Source: Adiantum capillus-veneris
Lineage: Eukaryota; Streptophyta; Polypodiopsida; Polypodiales; Pteridaceae
Reading direction: 5' to 3'
DNA: 64,000 nucleotides
Assembly: GCA_014529385.2 (NCBI GenBank)
Contig: CM043947.1
Span: 101,047,811 to 101,111,810 of the forward strand
Below are positions 20,256-36,541 of this stretch, piece after piece. The position numbers and the translations under genes are program-made. A model generated the notes under the pieces. That model was not told the DNA's origin. It saw nothing but the letters and a program-made list of their open reading frames with translations, and searched no databases. Within the stretch, counting starts at the first letter, position 1. The number at the start of each line of letters is the position of its first letter.

Positions 20256-22148
20256 ACAACTATTGGGAATAATGTTAGTATGGGGAAATATTTGAAGGTC
20301 CACAATCTCTTGAAAAAAAATATTGGAGTCGAGCGCCTCCCATACTCCCATTGTTTGCTTCCATCTTCTGTATGGAAATTTCATTGACAAACCTTACTTT
20401 GCAGTATGGTTTTTGCATATCAATTTTCACCAATAATAGACCATTTGATGTGGCATAAGCGTGGCCATAGAGGATTATCTCTTGTGAGGGAATCTCTTAA
20501 GATAAACAGTCTGCATATAAGAACTTGCCATTGTCCACATAAATAGCTTCAAAGCTTCCTGTAAAAGATTCCATTGACTCCCACTCTACAAAATTATATG
20601 GAAAAATATATGGAAGGAAAATACACAAAATTGTGCATATATTGAAGCAACCAAAGAGGTAAAAGCATGAATGGTACAATCCAAAACATTTAAATAGAAG
20701 GAGAACATGTACAGTTTGCAAGAAACCTAGGTTGAGGCAAAGACATGTCAAGCACCGATAGAGAAGCTATATGCACATGTTGTACCTTTGGTAGATGCTT
20801 GCCATCTTGAGTTTTATTGAAACCCATGATCTTCCCATTCCAATGATGTGTCTGAGAACCCATATGTTTGCTTGATACCTTGTGTAAACATCATGAACTT
20901 AGCCGCATTTTCACCCACATAAATAATTTGTAGTCATGATAGCAAGTGAAGAACTGCTATCATCTTGCACATTGGTGCAACTTATTGAGTCAATAAAACT
21001 CCCACATTAACGAGCACCTAAAGAAGCAATGAAAGCAATGCAACACATGCTTTGACAAAAATGAAGATTAGTTCATGTACATAGTTTTTATTAGTGTGGC
21101 CTAATGAGAAATGCTAAGATGATACAGAGACAGGCAATGGCACTGCTACAAATCTCTACATGAAAGATGGAAAGGTACGAGAACATTGGAAGTAGGAATG
21201 AAGCTCACTATCTTTACAAATGCATAAGCCTAATAATCTTACCCAACAATGCCCCTATGCCAAACCTCCAAAATGATCTGGATGAGTGAGAAGAGATCAT
21301 TTTAGAGCTAAATTAGGAACAAGGACCAAGTAAGGTGTTGATGAAGATACTCAAGAAGCAGTTATTGCTTCAGATCTATACCTTCATGTAGAGGTCTGAA
21401 GGTGAGGTTGAGTGATTAACCTCACCTTCACACCTAGATGAGGAAGAAGGACCAAAGAAGGTGTTGATGAAGATACTCCAGAAGCAGTCGTGTTGCAGAT
21501 CTGCAAATTTTCATAGAGGTGTGAAGGTGAGATTGCATTATCAACGGAGAAGGGAGGTGTTGGTAAAGATACCTTAGAAGTATCCAATGTTGTAGATCTA
21601 TAGCTTTGTGTAGAGGTGTGAAGGTAAGGCTGAGTGATCAATGGAGAAGGGAGGTTTCAAACCTCTGTTGCAAGAGGTACTTGGAGGGAAAAGTGGGCTT
21701 GAAGAAGAAGATGTAGGTTTCATAGCTAAAGTGGAGAGAGAGTAGACGTAGCAGCCTTAGAGAGAGTAAAGAGGAGAGAGAATGTCAACACGTTTTTTGA
21801 AAGACTCCTTTTTAGGGAGGGAGGGGGGAGATTCAATAGCCTCTAGAGAGAGAAAGAGTGGGTTTTTACCCCAGCTTAAAGGAAAAAGGTTCAAATTTTC
21901 TTATTTTCTCATTCTATTAATAAAGAAAAGACCCCTTCACCTCTAGGCCTCTAAGTTTGACCCCTCAATTTTAGAGCCTGCCACACCCACCATTTTAGTC
22001 CACATGGCAGTCCCCCATTTGCTCATTCCTTAATCTCATTTTTCATCCCACGGAAAATAAAGACTTTACCCTATTCCCTTCCTAATGGAACTCCTCCCCT
22101 ATTCCCTTCCTAATGCAGTGCTTCTATACCCTATTCACTTCCTAATGG
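20256..22148. other. Unannotated spacer
   Basis: No coding region I can support. Holds a tandem repeat at about 21320-21650 and, at 22068-22100 and 22128-22160, two copies of a 33-bp segment (ACCCTATTC...CTCCTCCCCT). If Gypsy-2 once had a full 5' LTR, its upstream part would belong here, but I see no match to 29025-32690. Confidence 0.45.
21320..21650. repeat. Tandem repeat, three diverged units of about 110 bp
   Basis: Each unit contains aaggtgttgatgaagatac or a variant, then cagatct/tagatct, then catgtagaggt/gtgtagaggt and tgaaggtgagg. Units start near 21327, 21447 and 21545. Non-coding. Confidence 0.6.
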
Positions 22149-22271
22149 AACTCCTCCCCTATGCAAAGACTTTCGCAACTCTGATGTATATTGAAAATTG
22201 TAAAAAGGTGTGAATACATATGTTGTGCATAGATCCCTGGGGAGGGGTATCTCTCACCTGGTATTAGAGCC
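22149..22271 (+). repeat. Gypsy-2 5' LTR end and PBS
   Basis: 22149-22256 (gaactcctcccctatgcaaa...ggtatctctca) matches 32691-32792. It is followed by CC and TGGTATTAGAGCC at 22259-22271, an initiator-Met type PBS with one mismatch to TGGTATCAGAGCC. The homology stops abruptly at 22149. Confidence 0.7.
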
Positions 22272-22472
22272 TATGTTTAGGGTTATGGGGATAGCCTAAA
22301 GCCTAATACTAGTTGGGTTAGTTATGCATCATGCATGCATTCATGCATGCTGTTTGGAAAAGGATACTGTATTCATGATGCATCTATGATTGACATTGAT
22401 TGGTGGTACTTACTTGACTTGTCTTCTTAGGGATTATGTGGTCTCGAGTTATGGTGAAGTGATTGAAGTGTT

Positions 22473-22699
22473 TGTTGGAATTAGGGTTGCAGAGAAACAC
22501 ACACAGCTTGGAGAAGACGAAGGAAGCTCAAGGCACACAATAGAGAGTATGTTACTTAGTGTGCAATGGAAAGATAGATAGCCCTAGAGTGATGGGCGTA
22601 TATACAATGCACGGGGGAAAAAACCTCCTAAAGAGGGAAAAAATGCCCCGGCGGTCCTAGTGTGTTCACACACATCACTACCACACGTATATGGTAACA
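22473..22699 (-). repeat. Copia-3 3' LTR
   Basis: 227 bp, plus-strand TGTTGGAATT...TATGGTAACA. TATATA at 22599-22604 could serve as a TATA box on the element strand. Adjacent 22700-22709 is the polypurine tract. Confidence 0.95.
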
Positions 22700-22774
22700 A
22701 ATCCCCCCTGGAGTGATGCGGTGAACGAGAGCTGGCACATGAGTAAAGGGAAGTGCCATGCCCTGAGGACAGGA

Positions 22775-23374
22775 TCAGTCCACAAAGGGGAGTAAGCCCA
22801 AAGCTTTGCGGAAAGCTTCAAGCTTCTCACGAGACAATGCCTTTGTGAAAAGATCTGCAAGGTTGTCCTGTGTTGGCACATAAGCCAAGCTGATCTCTCC
22901 TGCTGAGAGCCTCTCCCTGACATAGTGGTAATGCACCTCAATGTGCTTTGTGCGAGCATGAAAAACTGGGTTCCTCGCAACTGCCAATGCGCTCTGACTG
23001 TCAGTGTAGATAGTGTTGGCAGTGTCCTGTCCAACACCCAAGTCAGCCATAAGGCGTCTGAGCCATACACACTCAACCGTAGCTGTGAAGACTGCCCTGT
23101 ACTCAGCCTCACAACTCGAAGTGGCCACAGTAGGTTGCTTCTTGCTCAACCATGATATACATGAACTGCCAAGCATGAAACAAAAACCACTTGTGGACAC
23201 TCGCGTGTCAAAACAACCAGCCCAATCTGAGTCCGAAAAAGCATGTAAGTCTGGCGGCAATGATCCCCCCTTGGGATAAAACAAGCCAAGATGTAAAGTG
23301 CCACTAAGGTAGCGGAAAATCCTCTTGACAGCCTGCCAATGCTTAGACCCTGGGCTATGCATAAATCTGCTGAC
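22775..23374 (-). pseudogene. pol: Copia-3 RNase H (pol C-terminus)
   Basis: In the same frame as the long pol ORF, separated only by TAG at 23375-23377. Begins VSRFMHSPGSKHWQAVKRI. RNase H motifs: FSDSDWAG, SSCEAEYRA, YTDSQSALAVA and KHIEVHYHYVRERL. Ends at the natural stop at 22775. Confidence 0.92.
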
Positions 23375-26300
23375 CTACGAGACTGCAAACTGAATATCTG
23401 GCCTTGTGTTGCATACATAAATGAGGCAGCCAACAACAGTTTGGTAAAGAGTGACATCAGCAGGATCGCGAGCATCATGTAGACTCAACTTCAAACCTGT
23501 TTCCATGGGAGTGGCAATAGGTTTGCAATCCTCAAGTCCAAACTTACATAGCAATGTCTCTATGTAACTTTTCTGACACAAGGCAATACCACCATCACAC
23601 TGCTTAAACTGTATACCCAAGTAATGATGCAACAGCCCCAAATCTTTCATCTTGAAAGTAGCATTCAAATCAGCCTTAAATTCAGCAATATGTCTCTCAT
23701 TTGGTCCAGTGATCAGCAAATCATCAACATAAAGAACCACAATGAGAAATCCATCATCCTCACGCTTTACATACAATGTGCTTTCTGTTGGACTGTTACG
23801 AAAGCCTCGTTTAACCAAATGAGTGTCAGCTTTCTCATACCAAGCACGAGGAGATTGCTTCAACCCATACAAAGCCTTGTTACATTTGCACACTTTGTCC
23901 TCTTGTCCTTTTATGACAAAACCGCGAGGCTGCGTTACATAAACTTCCTCAAATATGTCACCATTCAAGAAAGCAGTAACAATGTCTGATTGATGTACAT
24001 CCCAACCAAAATGAGCTGCCAATGCACATAGAAAACGCACAGTAGTCATACGACAAGTGGGAGCAAAAGTCTCTTCATAATCTATGCCTTTTTGTTGTGC
24101 ATAACCCTTTGCAACAAGTCGAGCCTTATGGCGATCGATCTCACCATCCGGCTTGCGTTTCAACTTGTAAACCCACTTCGTACCAATGGCCTTTTTGCCA
24201 GGAGGCAAATCACATAAAGTCCATGTGTCATTCTCTATAAGTGCATCATATTCTGATTTCATGGCAGCAATCCAATTTTCTGAATTCTGTGCTTCATCAA
24301 AAGACAGAGGCTCCTCAACATCATGTAAACTAGACACAGCCAAAGCATAACAATCTGATGCATAAGATGCATGGCGAGAGCCTGAACGAGTACGACTAGA
24401 TAAAGGTGCATCCAATTTACTGTCACGCAAAGTGTGCACCAGCCATTTTGGCATACCTCTAGCCTGCTCATTTTCAGCCCTTTCCTCATCAAGTACATCA
24501 TGTACATCTGCATCAGTAATAGGCTGTTCTAAAACATTTTCAGAAACCCCCATAGGCTGTACATTTGCCTCATTGGAACTTACATTCGTATTTCCACTAC
24601 TGAAAAGAGGCAACAAAGTGTCATAAATGTCCTGTGAGCTTACATTACTGTCTCTAGTACATGACAGCAAGGGCTGAACAGAATCTTCCACAAACACTAC
24701 ATCCCGTGAAACCAGAATACGTTTTGTTTGCGGATGATACAACCTGTAACCTTTGCTTTCAGCACTATAACCAACAAAAATACATTTGACAGCCTTATCA
24801 TCCAATTTTCTGCGCTGCACTTGTGGCACCAAAGCATATGCCAAACAGCCAAAAACACGCATGTGCTCAATAGAAGGCTTTCTATCATGCCATGCTTCAT
24901 ATGGAGTAATAGACTGCAAAGCTTTCGTAGGACACCTGTTAAGTACATAAGTGGCACACATGATGGCCTCAAGCCAAAAAGAATGCGGCAAAGCTTGACT
25001 TTTGACCATACATCGTGCCATTTCCGTTAGTGACCTGTTTTTCCTCTCAGCAACACCATTTTGCTGAGGTGTATAAGGCACTGTACATTGGTGTTTTATC
25101 CCACGACTAGCCAGAAATGCATTAAATTCATGAGACATATACTCCCCCCCTCGATCGGAACGGAGGGTGCCCATAGTACATTTTGAGACATTTTCAGCCA
25201 TAGCCAAAAATTGTTTGAAGCACATAAAAACTTCGGACTTCGCTTTAAGCGGAAATACCCATGCATGCCTGGAGTAATCATCAATGAAAGTCACGAAGTA
25301 CAGGTAATTGCCCAAGGACGGAGTTTGCATGGGCCCACAAACATCACTATGCACAAGCTGCAACCTGCATGTGGCCCTAACTGAACCATCCTTTGGAAAC
25401 TTAGAACGCTGCATTTTACCCAGAATACAGCCTTCACAAACATGTTTGACAGGTGCTTCAAGAGGCGGCAAAGAAGCAACCATATCAGATTTTTGCAAAC
25501 GCAGCAAACTGGCAAAATTCAGATGACCAAAACGTGCATGCCAAAGTTTTGCATCTGAAATAGCCCTTGAATCTGCAACAGCATTTGCAAAATTTTGTCC
25601 ACACTTGTCATACAAAGTGAGCTTATACAGCCCACGGCACAAAAGCCCAGATGCAACAATTTCATCACCAAAACTGAGATCATGAACTGTACATCTGTCA
25701 TCCACAAATTTGACTATAAGTCCAAGTCTAGCAAGTGCGGATATAGACAAGAGATTCTTCTTGATCCCAGGTACATAAAGTGCATCAACAAGTGTGAAGG
25801 AACTGCCATTAGCAGCAGTGAGCACAATCTTTCCAACTCCCTGAACTGGATAAGAGGCGTTGTTGGCACAAGTGACTGAATTCCCATGAGGGACAGACTC
25901 GAGAGAGGTAAACAATTCACAATGTGAGGTAATGTGCTTTGTAGCACCACTGTCGAAATACCACACATGTGAATCTGCAGCAACTGACAAGCATGCATCA
26001 TGGACAGCAGGATTGTAAGTGCACTCTGCGCTAAAAGCCCATTCTGCATCAACATCAGCATCACAATCTCCTTTCACAGAAGACTCAACAATGGCTGCAT
26101 TTGTAGTGGAACCAGCATTTGCAGTGGAACCACCCTCTTTCTTCTTAGCCTCTTTGGCCTTCAACTTAGGACACGACTTGATCAAGTGATCATTGGATTT
26201 ACAATAATGGCAACGCATCTTCTTTTTGCCCTTATCACCAGAATTTCCAGACGAAGTGCTGCCAGCAGAAGCATTAGGAACAGAAATTTTGCCACTCGCA

Positions 26301-26440
26301 GCAGAACCATAAGAAGTGGCTGCATTACTGTTACCACCCTTTCTTTGAGAAGCAATAAAAGCCTGTTCAACTGCACGCTGCCTAGTCCTGTTTTTTCTAG
26401 AAAGTGACTCTTGCAACAGCAATGTGCATAATGCATCAAA
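23375..26440 (-). pseudogene. pol: Copia-3 gag C-terminus, protease, integrase, RT
   Basis: One open frame of about 1015 codons. Order: knuckle CHYCKSNDHLIKSC, protease WYFDSGATKHIT, integrase zinc site (WHARFGHLN, CEGCILGK), triad HSDVCGPM / LRSDRGGEY / YTPQQNGVAERKN, then RT with VHQSDIVTAFLNGDIFEEVY and catalytic LYVDDLLITG. All key residues are present. It is cut at TAG 23375-23377 after DIQFAVS and is out of frame with the gag start because of one shift near 26440. No ATG fits the upstream end; it is the continuation of gag. Confidence 0.93.
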
Positions 26441-27060
26441 CTTGACAATTCAGGATTTCCTTGGGTCATCAGTCTCCAAGTACTAGCAAAAGTCTGGTAG
26501 GAATCTGGTAAGGCATCAAGAACAGTCTGCACAAGGGAACTGTCCGAAATGACTTCACCTGCAGAAATGAGTTGCTCATTGATATCCTTGACACTAGCAA
26601 GGAAAGTGTCCATATCATCTTCCTCATGCATAATCTTCGACTCTAGCTCTTTACGCAGCAAAGCAATTTTAGCCTCATTGCGGCTTGCATAAAGACCTGC
26701 TAGAATATCCCAAGCCTGTTTTGCAGATTTTACTGAATGGATGTGAGGAATAATGGTGCGCTTCACAGACAACGCAATCAATGCATGAGCCTGCGCATCC
26801 TTAACATCCCAACGAGCTTGTTCTGCCGTAGGCAAAACAACTCTAACAGCTGCAATCCTTGCAGCAAGACCTGCAACATCCTCAACATCGCCTACATCTT
26901 CAGAACCAGGACGTACATCAATGCCCTGCACAATGTTCCAGACACCTTTTGACACAAGAACATGTTGCATCATATAAGCCCACATAGGGTAGTTGTCCCC
27001 ATCCAACCTGTCCTCAGCAGCAAACATCTTGAACACATCTGTGTTGTTGTTGTCAGCCAT
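26440..27060 (-). pseudogene. gag: Copia-3 gag N-terminal part
   Basis: ATG at 27060-27058 gives MADNNNTDVFKMFAAEDRLD, matching the Copia-4 start in layout (EIFGAFTAEDKLDG). Continues with YPMWAYMMQHVLVSKGVW and LLRKELESKIMHEEDDMDTF to QGNPELS, where a one-base shift near 26440 leads out of frame. Capsid-type copia gag. Confidence 0.9.
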
Positions 27061-27566
27061 GGTAAATGCTGCACCTGATGTGAAAACTGCCCGAAAACAG
27101 GAGAAATGGAGCGGGAACAACTTGTGCTATATAGCACAAACCGTAGAAGACTATAAGGCACCTGTTATGCAGAAAACGGTACTGACAGAAAATCTGCACA
27201 AAATGACGAAATAGCCTGTGCAGTACTGCCCGTAGTGGAAACGGAGGCCGAAATGAGCCCAAATCAAAATTCTGAGCAGACGTGTGCTGGAGCAGCTGGC
27301 GACTAAGCCCGGGAGGACGTGACCTGCTCTGATACCAATTGTTGGAATTAGGGTTGCAGAGAAACACACACAGCTTGGAGAAGACGAAGGAAGCTCAAGG
27401 CACACAATAGAGAGTATGTTACTTAGTGTGCAATGGAAAGATAGATAGCCCTAGAGTGATGGGCGTATATACAATGCACGGGGGAAAAAACCTCCTAAAG
27501 AGGGAAAAAATGCCCCGGCGGTCCTAGTGTGTTCACACACATCACTACCACACGTATATGGTAACA
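27061..27566 (-). repeat. Copia-3 leader, PBS and 5' LTR
   Basis: 27061-27325 is leader. The PBS at 27326-27337 is TGGTATCAGAGC on the minus strand. The 5' LTR is 27340-27566, followed by GTGTT. Confidence 0.93.
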
Positions 27567-27571
27567 GTGTT

Positions 27572-27808
27572 CAACAAGTGTATCAAGAATTTCTTTGAAT
27601 GTTTGTTTTAGTAACGACTCTTGAGGTGACTTCTAACGTCTCGTAACTAGATCTTGTCTTTCAATTGGGTGTAAATACTACCCATTCCTTAGAAATTTAT
27701 GGTTAAATTTTCTCCCTCCTGCCCACCCTTTTCGACTTATAGTGCGGGAAGATTAATGTAATATATTGCTAATAAGGTTTTGGATTTGACATGATGTAGT
27801 AATAGATC
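27572..27808 (+). other. Gypsy-2 leader continued
   Basis: Non-coding sequence between the Copia-3 insertion and the Gypsy-2 gag ATG. Joined to 22272-22472 it forms the original leader. No other signal seen. Confidence 0.5.
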
Positions 27809-28270
27809 ATGCCTCCTAGAGGAAATGGAGTGTCTGCTAATGACAATTTCCCTATTGCACCTCAATTGACTATCATTGATTGTGACATCAATGCTATGCT
27901 TCAAAAGTCACAACCTAGGAACTTTAGCAGAGAAGGCAAAGGTGTAGGCAAGGTTCTTGAGGACTACATTGAGTGTATGGATGATTACTTTGATTTAGCT
28001 CATTCATCTGCACAGAACAAAGCTATCATTGCTAAGTTTAAACTTGAAAAGATGGCCAAGCATTGGTGGACAGACCATTGTACTGAGAATAATGTCAACT
28101 CTAATGCAGCAACTTGGGATTATCTCAAGACTCAATTAAAGAAGAATTATCAGAACAAAGTATATCATTCAGACCATATGAATGAGTTCTCTGGAATCAT
28201 ATTATCAACATTTCTTGACCTTGTCAAATATGCTCCAGGCGGGATGACTCAGGAAGTCAAAGTGGCATGA
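27809..28270 (+). pseudogene. gag: Gypsy-2 gag, truncated
   Basis: ATG opens MPPRGNGVSANDNFPIAPQL, then IECMDDYFDLAH, KAIIAKFKLEKMAKHWWTDH, TWDYLKTQLKKNYQ and MNEFSGI. This is the retrotransposon gag fold common in plant gypsy elements (the aromatic A-x-x-W-W and W-D-x-L-K-x-x-L marks). It stops at TGA after 153 codons. Scraps of its continuation follow. Not closely similar to the gags of Gypsy-1, -3 and -4. Confidence 0.8.
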
Positions 28271-29011
28271 TTCATGTGAAACCTCCATAATCCTTTGAAG
28301 GCTAGCCTTCAGAGCTTACGCCTTATAAATTTTGCACATGTCTTGATGCGGGTAAATCGATCGAGATCAAAATATCAAATGGTAATAAAAGACCTTGACC
28401 AAAGGATGAGTCTAGATCTTCATATTCTCAAACTCGAGAAGCCATATTACGTAGGAGGGAAATAAGAGATCACCTTTGCTTCGATTGTTTTGAACCTGAC
28501 CATGTGTCTCAGGATTGTCCATTTAATGATCTAGAAATTACAAACTTGCAAGACAAAATGATGCTGAAAGTACGGATACTAACAGGCACCTTAGATATTT
28601 AGAGTCTAGACCTAATACAAACCAAAGAGAACCACAAAACCAAGAGAATTTCACACCTTGAAATACAATCTGTACAAGAAATGGACAATCCAATAGACCA
28701 GCTCGTTCATGAGAAAATCAACAGCCTCATGGAGGAACCCAAGCCAATAGAACTTAGAATGCTTGAGGTGGAGGAAATCATCAAATATTCGTGTCCATGT
28801 AGCTACTACAAATGAAGGAGAAAATGAGGAACTTTTCGTGCCTTTTGGACTTGCTAATGCTCCAACATTATTTAATACTGTGGCAACCGAAATCTCTCTA
28901 GGAGAGGATCATAATTGTGAAATAAAATAGTCAATTTAGCCTATATCTATAGAAGGTTTTAGGCTTACTCATTTGTTATTCATGTCGAGGTGAGGACACC
29001 TCGAATTCTTC
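28271..29011 (+). pseudogene. Gypsy-2 pol remnants
   Basis: Two scraps are recognisable: a zinc knuckle CFDCFEPDHVSQDC (28477-28518, spacing CX2CX4HX4C) and VPFGLANAPTLFNTV (28838-28882), the RT motif usually read as MPFGLTNAP-x-F. Only about 320 bp separates them, far too little for protease and the start of RT, so there is a large internal deletion. Confidence 0.7.
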
Positions 29012-29024
29012 AAGTGTGGGAGGA
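29012..29024 (+). promoter_or_regulatory. Gypsy-2 polypurine tract
   Basis: AAGTGTGGGAGGA just before TGTAAAATCC, the likely 3' LTR start. Confidence 0.65.
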
Positions 29025-32792
<3,768 letters not shown>

Positions 32793-33007
32793 AAAGGATT
32801 TTATTAAATGGGACCTATCAACTGGTAAGAGAAAATGGTAAGCTTCTTAGAAGCATGGTGAATGGTGTGCGGCTCAAGCTGTACTTTGAGAGGAGTTTAG
32901 TGCCTAATGTGCATCAGATTGAAGCCAAGGGGGTTGGGCAACCCACCAAAGAAGAACAATGCATGTTGGAGGTGAAGCTTTGTACATATTTTTCACTATA
33001 CAATTGA
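32793..33007 (+). pseudogene. Fragment of a gypsy integrase C-terminus
   Basis: Starts exactly at the end of the Gypsy-2 LTR. RILLNGTYQLVRENGKLL followed by RSMVNGVRLKLYFERS looks like the small C-terminal module found in many gypsy integrases (pattern NG-x-Y-x-L, VNG-x-RLK-x-Y). Short and isolated; the rest of that element is not in view. Probably an older element into which Gypsy-2 inserted. Confidence 0.5.
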
Positions 33008-36000
33008 GTTTTCTTAGTATGCTTATGTGTTAGTATGATGTTGCAGTTTTCAGGTTCAAGAATCTTACTTTTGGTTGAACATGAATGTTCAAAAAGGGGA
33101 TTGGGCAATGATGGTGCAGCTAAATTTGATCTCTGCTGTGAAGTGTGCTATGCAGTTCTAAGGGTTCCAACAAGTGCATGGCAAAGTGGAAAAGAAAATG
33201 TGGAAATTATGGGCAGGGTGGTGATAGGTGGTGTATGGGTAATGTGGTTTTTTAAGCCAGGAAGGGCTCCAAAAGAGTCCAATGGGGATGATAGGTAAAG
33301 GTTTCCAAAGTGTTGGAGGCATGCCGTGGAATGTAGTATTTAAGATTCTCTAGAAGCTGGTCTTGACTGCTCCTCAAACGAAATCCCAATGTGAAAGTTA
33401 TGGTTGTCCAAAGATGGAAGGCTTTGCTGATCCCTAAAGGACAAGGCAGGTGGAGACAGGTGGTCAAATTTGATGTGACTAGATAGATGTGGAGTACTCA
33501 TGTGGTGGAGCATGTCACTGCCTTCGCATCATTAATCGGAGCTAGAACGTCCAAGTTATGGCCAATTGAATGTTTGTCGAGAGCCGGGTTTGTGCCAAGT
33601 TGACTGCATTGGTAGGTGTTCCATCTCGTGTTTAGTGGGCCCCAACAGGGTTCTAGAAGGTAGGGGTTGCCAAGAAAAACAAGGTCATGGTTGCCAAGTT
33701 ACGATCGATCAAAGTTTGGTGCAATTGACGGTGAGAAGGTGTTTTTCCCCCGTCTTTGTGGCCTTGATTGGCAATCTTGAAGAATTCAAAAGGCAATGGG
33801 GATTGCATGGGTTGAAGGTGGAAATACGAACTTTCAGCTGGATGTGACGGTTTGGTCATCGGGCTTGAGAGCTGGAGTTGGTGGCCAAGCAAAGTTGCTG
33901 CAATATGAAGTTTTTTTGGGGAATTTTTATGGGGTCACTTGGGGTATTTTTAAGAGGTAGTAAGGGGGGATTATTAAGGTGCTACCACGTTCGATGGGGG
34001 AAAAGGGAAACACACCCGACACAAAATAGCAAGCGCTTAGGATAGTCACTACACCCCAATCCACTAGAGTTCACCTTTGAAACTCAACCATTCGTCTACA
34101 AATCTTGCACACGATCATACACACACAGTCTTTGCACTATCCTTGTCTGATAATAGCTCCCTCACAACATAAACCACTCTCTCTTTCTCTCCCTCTCACA
34201 CCACAGGTCCGGAGAGGTAGACACTTATACCGACACCACACAATAGGCACAAAGAAAAGACTAGATGGGGGAAAATAGGGGAAGGAGATGACACCAAACT
34301 CAGCTATGGCTTCCTTCAATTAATGACAAAAACATTACTACAACTCCGAGAATTCCCTGCTATCACACGGCTTAGTCGTCTCCAATACAATGAGAAACAA
34401 GGGCTTTAGAAGATCATTGATGCTGCCTCAACATGGTTCCCTTCTTGAGAACGCAAGCAAGAGAGTCTTTGTTGGTTCAAACAGGCCTCGAGACCTCTTG
34501 TGCACGACCGTCAGAGGCTTCTTCTCAAGCCCCATACCCAAAAAATCTCCACCTTCGGTGCTCAAGGAGAACCTCCTCTCCTTCTTCTTCCTCGCTCCAA
34601 AACCGCTCCTCTATCATGCAAAAGGTAGGCCTCCTCCTTGGCATGTGGGAGTCTTCTTGCACTTTTGGTTCCCCCCTCTATTTTTAGATCTCCTTTTTGC
34701 ATGTGATGTGCCCCTTGTAGACTTGCCTTGGGCCCCACACTCCCTGTGTGAAATCCTCCTTCAAGCAAGGCACCGACAACACCATCGGTGCTCTCGCTTC
34801 TTGGCTTCAAAATATTGGCACGAGATGTGACTCCCCAATGGTGTGCCATGTCATCCTCCTCCTCATGTTGGCGAGGCCGCCAAACGGCCACCCGCGCCAC
34901 CGAATTTCTGGCCACACCACCCCTCTCGCCACCGCGGAGGCAGGCCCCCCATCCACAGTGCCCGCCATCCACTGAGCCCGCAACAAGCTCCTCAAGTCCA
35001 CCTCATTGGTAATGTGAGGGGTCACGCCCCATTATATATATTATGCTTTTCTAGGGCTCAAGATGACATATGGGACATTTGAGTGCCATGTGGCAGCTTC
35101 ATGTGGCTTGCCCCTCATGAACCTCCAAGAGTAAAAAAAACTCACCACAAAAACTCAAAAAACTCCTTTTCTTTTGCCCTTTTTGCTTTGCCTGCCATTT
35201 ATGGCTCGGTGATCCCAACCGTCGAGCCGTAAAGCCATGATGGTAAATCACAACCCCGACTGCAATCTCACTTGCTTACTCTGCACCACACCTTTCCCGC
35301 ATTAGGAAGAGGATGGGGTCTAGGAGTGCCTCTTTATTTGCCATGAGATTATGCAGGTGATTAACATTTGGACGAATAGATACATGCCATGTGTTAAAGA
35401 ATGGTGGGTGTGTAAGAGAGGTGTAAGAGTGGTCAAAGGATGCACTTCCCCCCCAAAAAGAGGGAGGAGAAATTTACGATTTTTGGCCTTCCATAACTCC
35501 TACATATTATCTCCAATTTGAGTGGAGATTATAGATATAGAATCTACACGCCGAGCTCTTTCCATAGATATGTTACATGATATGCTTTTTTTTGCTAGAT
35601 TTGAAATTTCATTTTGGGAGGAAAATTTGAATTCAAATAAACTAGTCGTTTTACCTGTTTGAATTCAAAAGTTGTCCTTTGATTGCTTTCTTAATACTAA
35701 AGGTTTGACTCCCTTAAACTGACAAATAAAGAGGCCCTCCTAGACTCTCTCTTCCTAATGGATACCACGATCTTAGGTCGCCAAAACTGGCAACATTTAT
35801 CTGTCAACTCCCTGCAAGCAACTCCTACCAATTTTAACTTGCATTAACTTCGTGTCCCGGAACCCGTTTGAGACACTGTAACTTCTTGTAGCCTTCATTT
35901 TCTGCATAGAACACATACAATCCCTTACCGAGCTCCAAAATACTCACATGGCACATCTCTCGAGGCGACCAACCCGGCACCAACCTGGCCCCCCGGCGAA

Positions 36001-36541
36001 ACTTTGACTGGCCATAACTCGGTATCCGTAGCTGTGATGGACAATCTAAAAAGACCGACATGCTTCATAAGTCAAGCGCTACACACCCATAGCTACAAGC
36101 TGGCTTGGACCACCTGTCATCACTTGGCCTATCCTTGTCAAATCTGCAAATATCTCCAACTTTAAACTTAGATATCTTGTAGCCTATAGCTCCATTTGAC
36201 GAGTCGTCTGGGCCTGTCCCTTAAGAACTTCAAGCTCTACACTTCTGGGCCAAAAAACAACACTTTGATGACCCTTCATCTGTTATTCTGGAAGGCCTTG
36301 TTTGGAGCCCTTCTGGCCTAGAAAACCACATAAATTATACATCTTCGTTGCCATTTGTCTGCCCAGGCTCTTCTCATCTGCTCTAGCCCCCTCTTCTATG
36401 CATCTGTAAGCATACACATCACTCCATGTGTCTCTGTTAGGATTGATACACTTTGGCTGCACCATCATTACCCAAACCCCTTGTTGAACATTCATGTTCA
36501 ACCAAAAAGCATCTTCCTTCTTCTACCAACTGCAAATACGG
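33008..36541. other. Unannotated DNA between Gypsy-2 and Gypsy-3
   Basis: No gene I can support. A segment at 33067-33113 recurs in inverted orientation at about 36460-36510 (peptide WLNMNVQ-x-G-x-W-x-MMVQ). 34390-35080 is GC-rich with open but unrecognised frames on both strands. A pyrimidine-rich, low-complexity part lies near 34100-34220. May contain old repeats. Confidence 0.4.

Larger units (their letters stand above)
22473..27566 (-). mobile_element. Copia-3: young Ty1/copia element
   Basis: LTRs 22473-22699 and 27340-27566 (227 bp each) look identical throughout by eye; GTGTT is duplicated outside (22468-22472, 27567-27571). The PBS reads TGGTATCAGAGC on the minus strand at 27326-27337 and the polypurine tract AGGGGGGATT at 22700-22709. 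Only two coding lesions are seen, one frameshift in gag and one TAG near the end of RT. Inserted into the leader of Gypsy-2. Related to Copia-4. Confidence 0.95.

Noticed and set aside
33035-33298. Possible pentatricopeptide-type gene fragment
   Set aside because: Only a short peptide recurs; no PPR repeat pattern could be traced.
34390-35082. Several overlapping open frames on both strands
   Set aside because: GC-rich sequence gives open frames by chance; peptides are low complexity and contradict each other.
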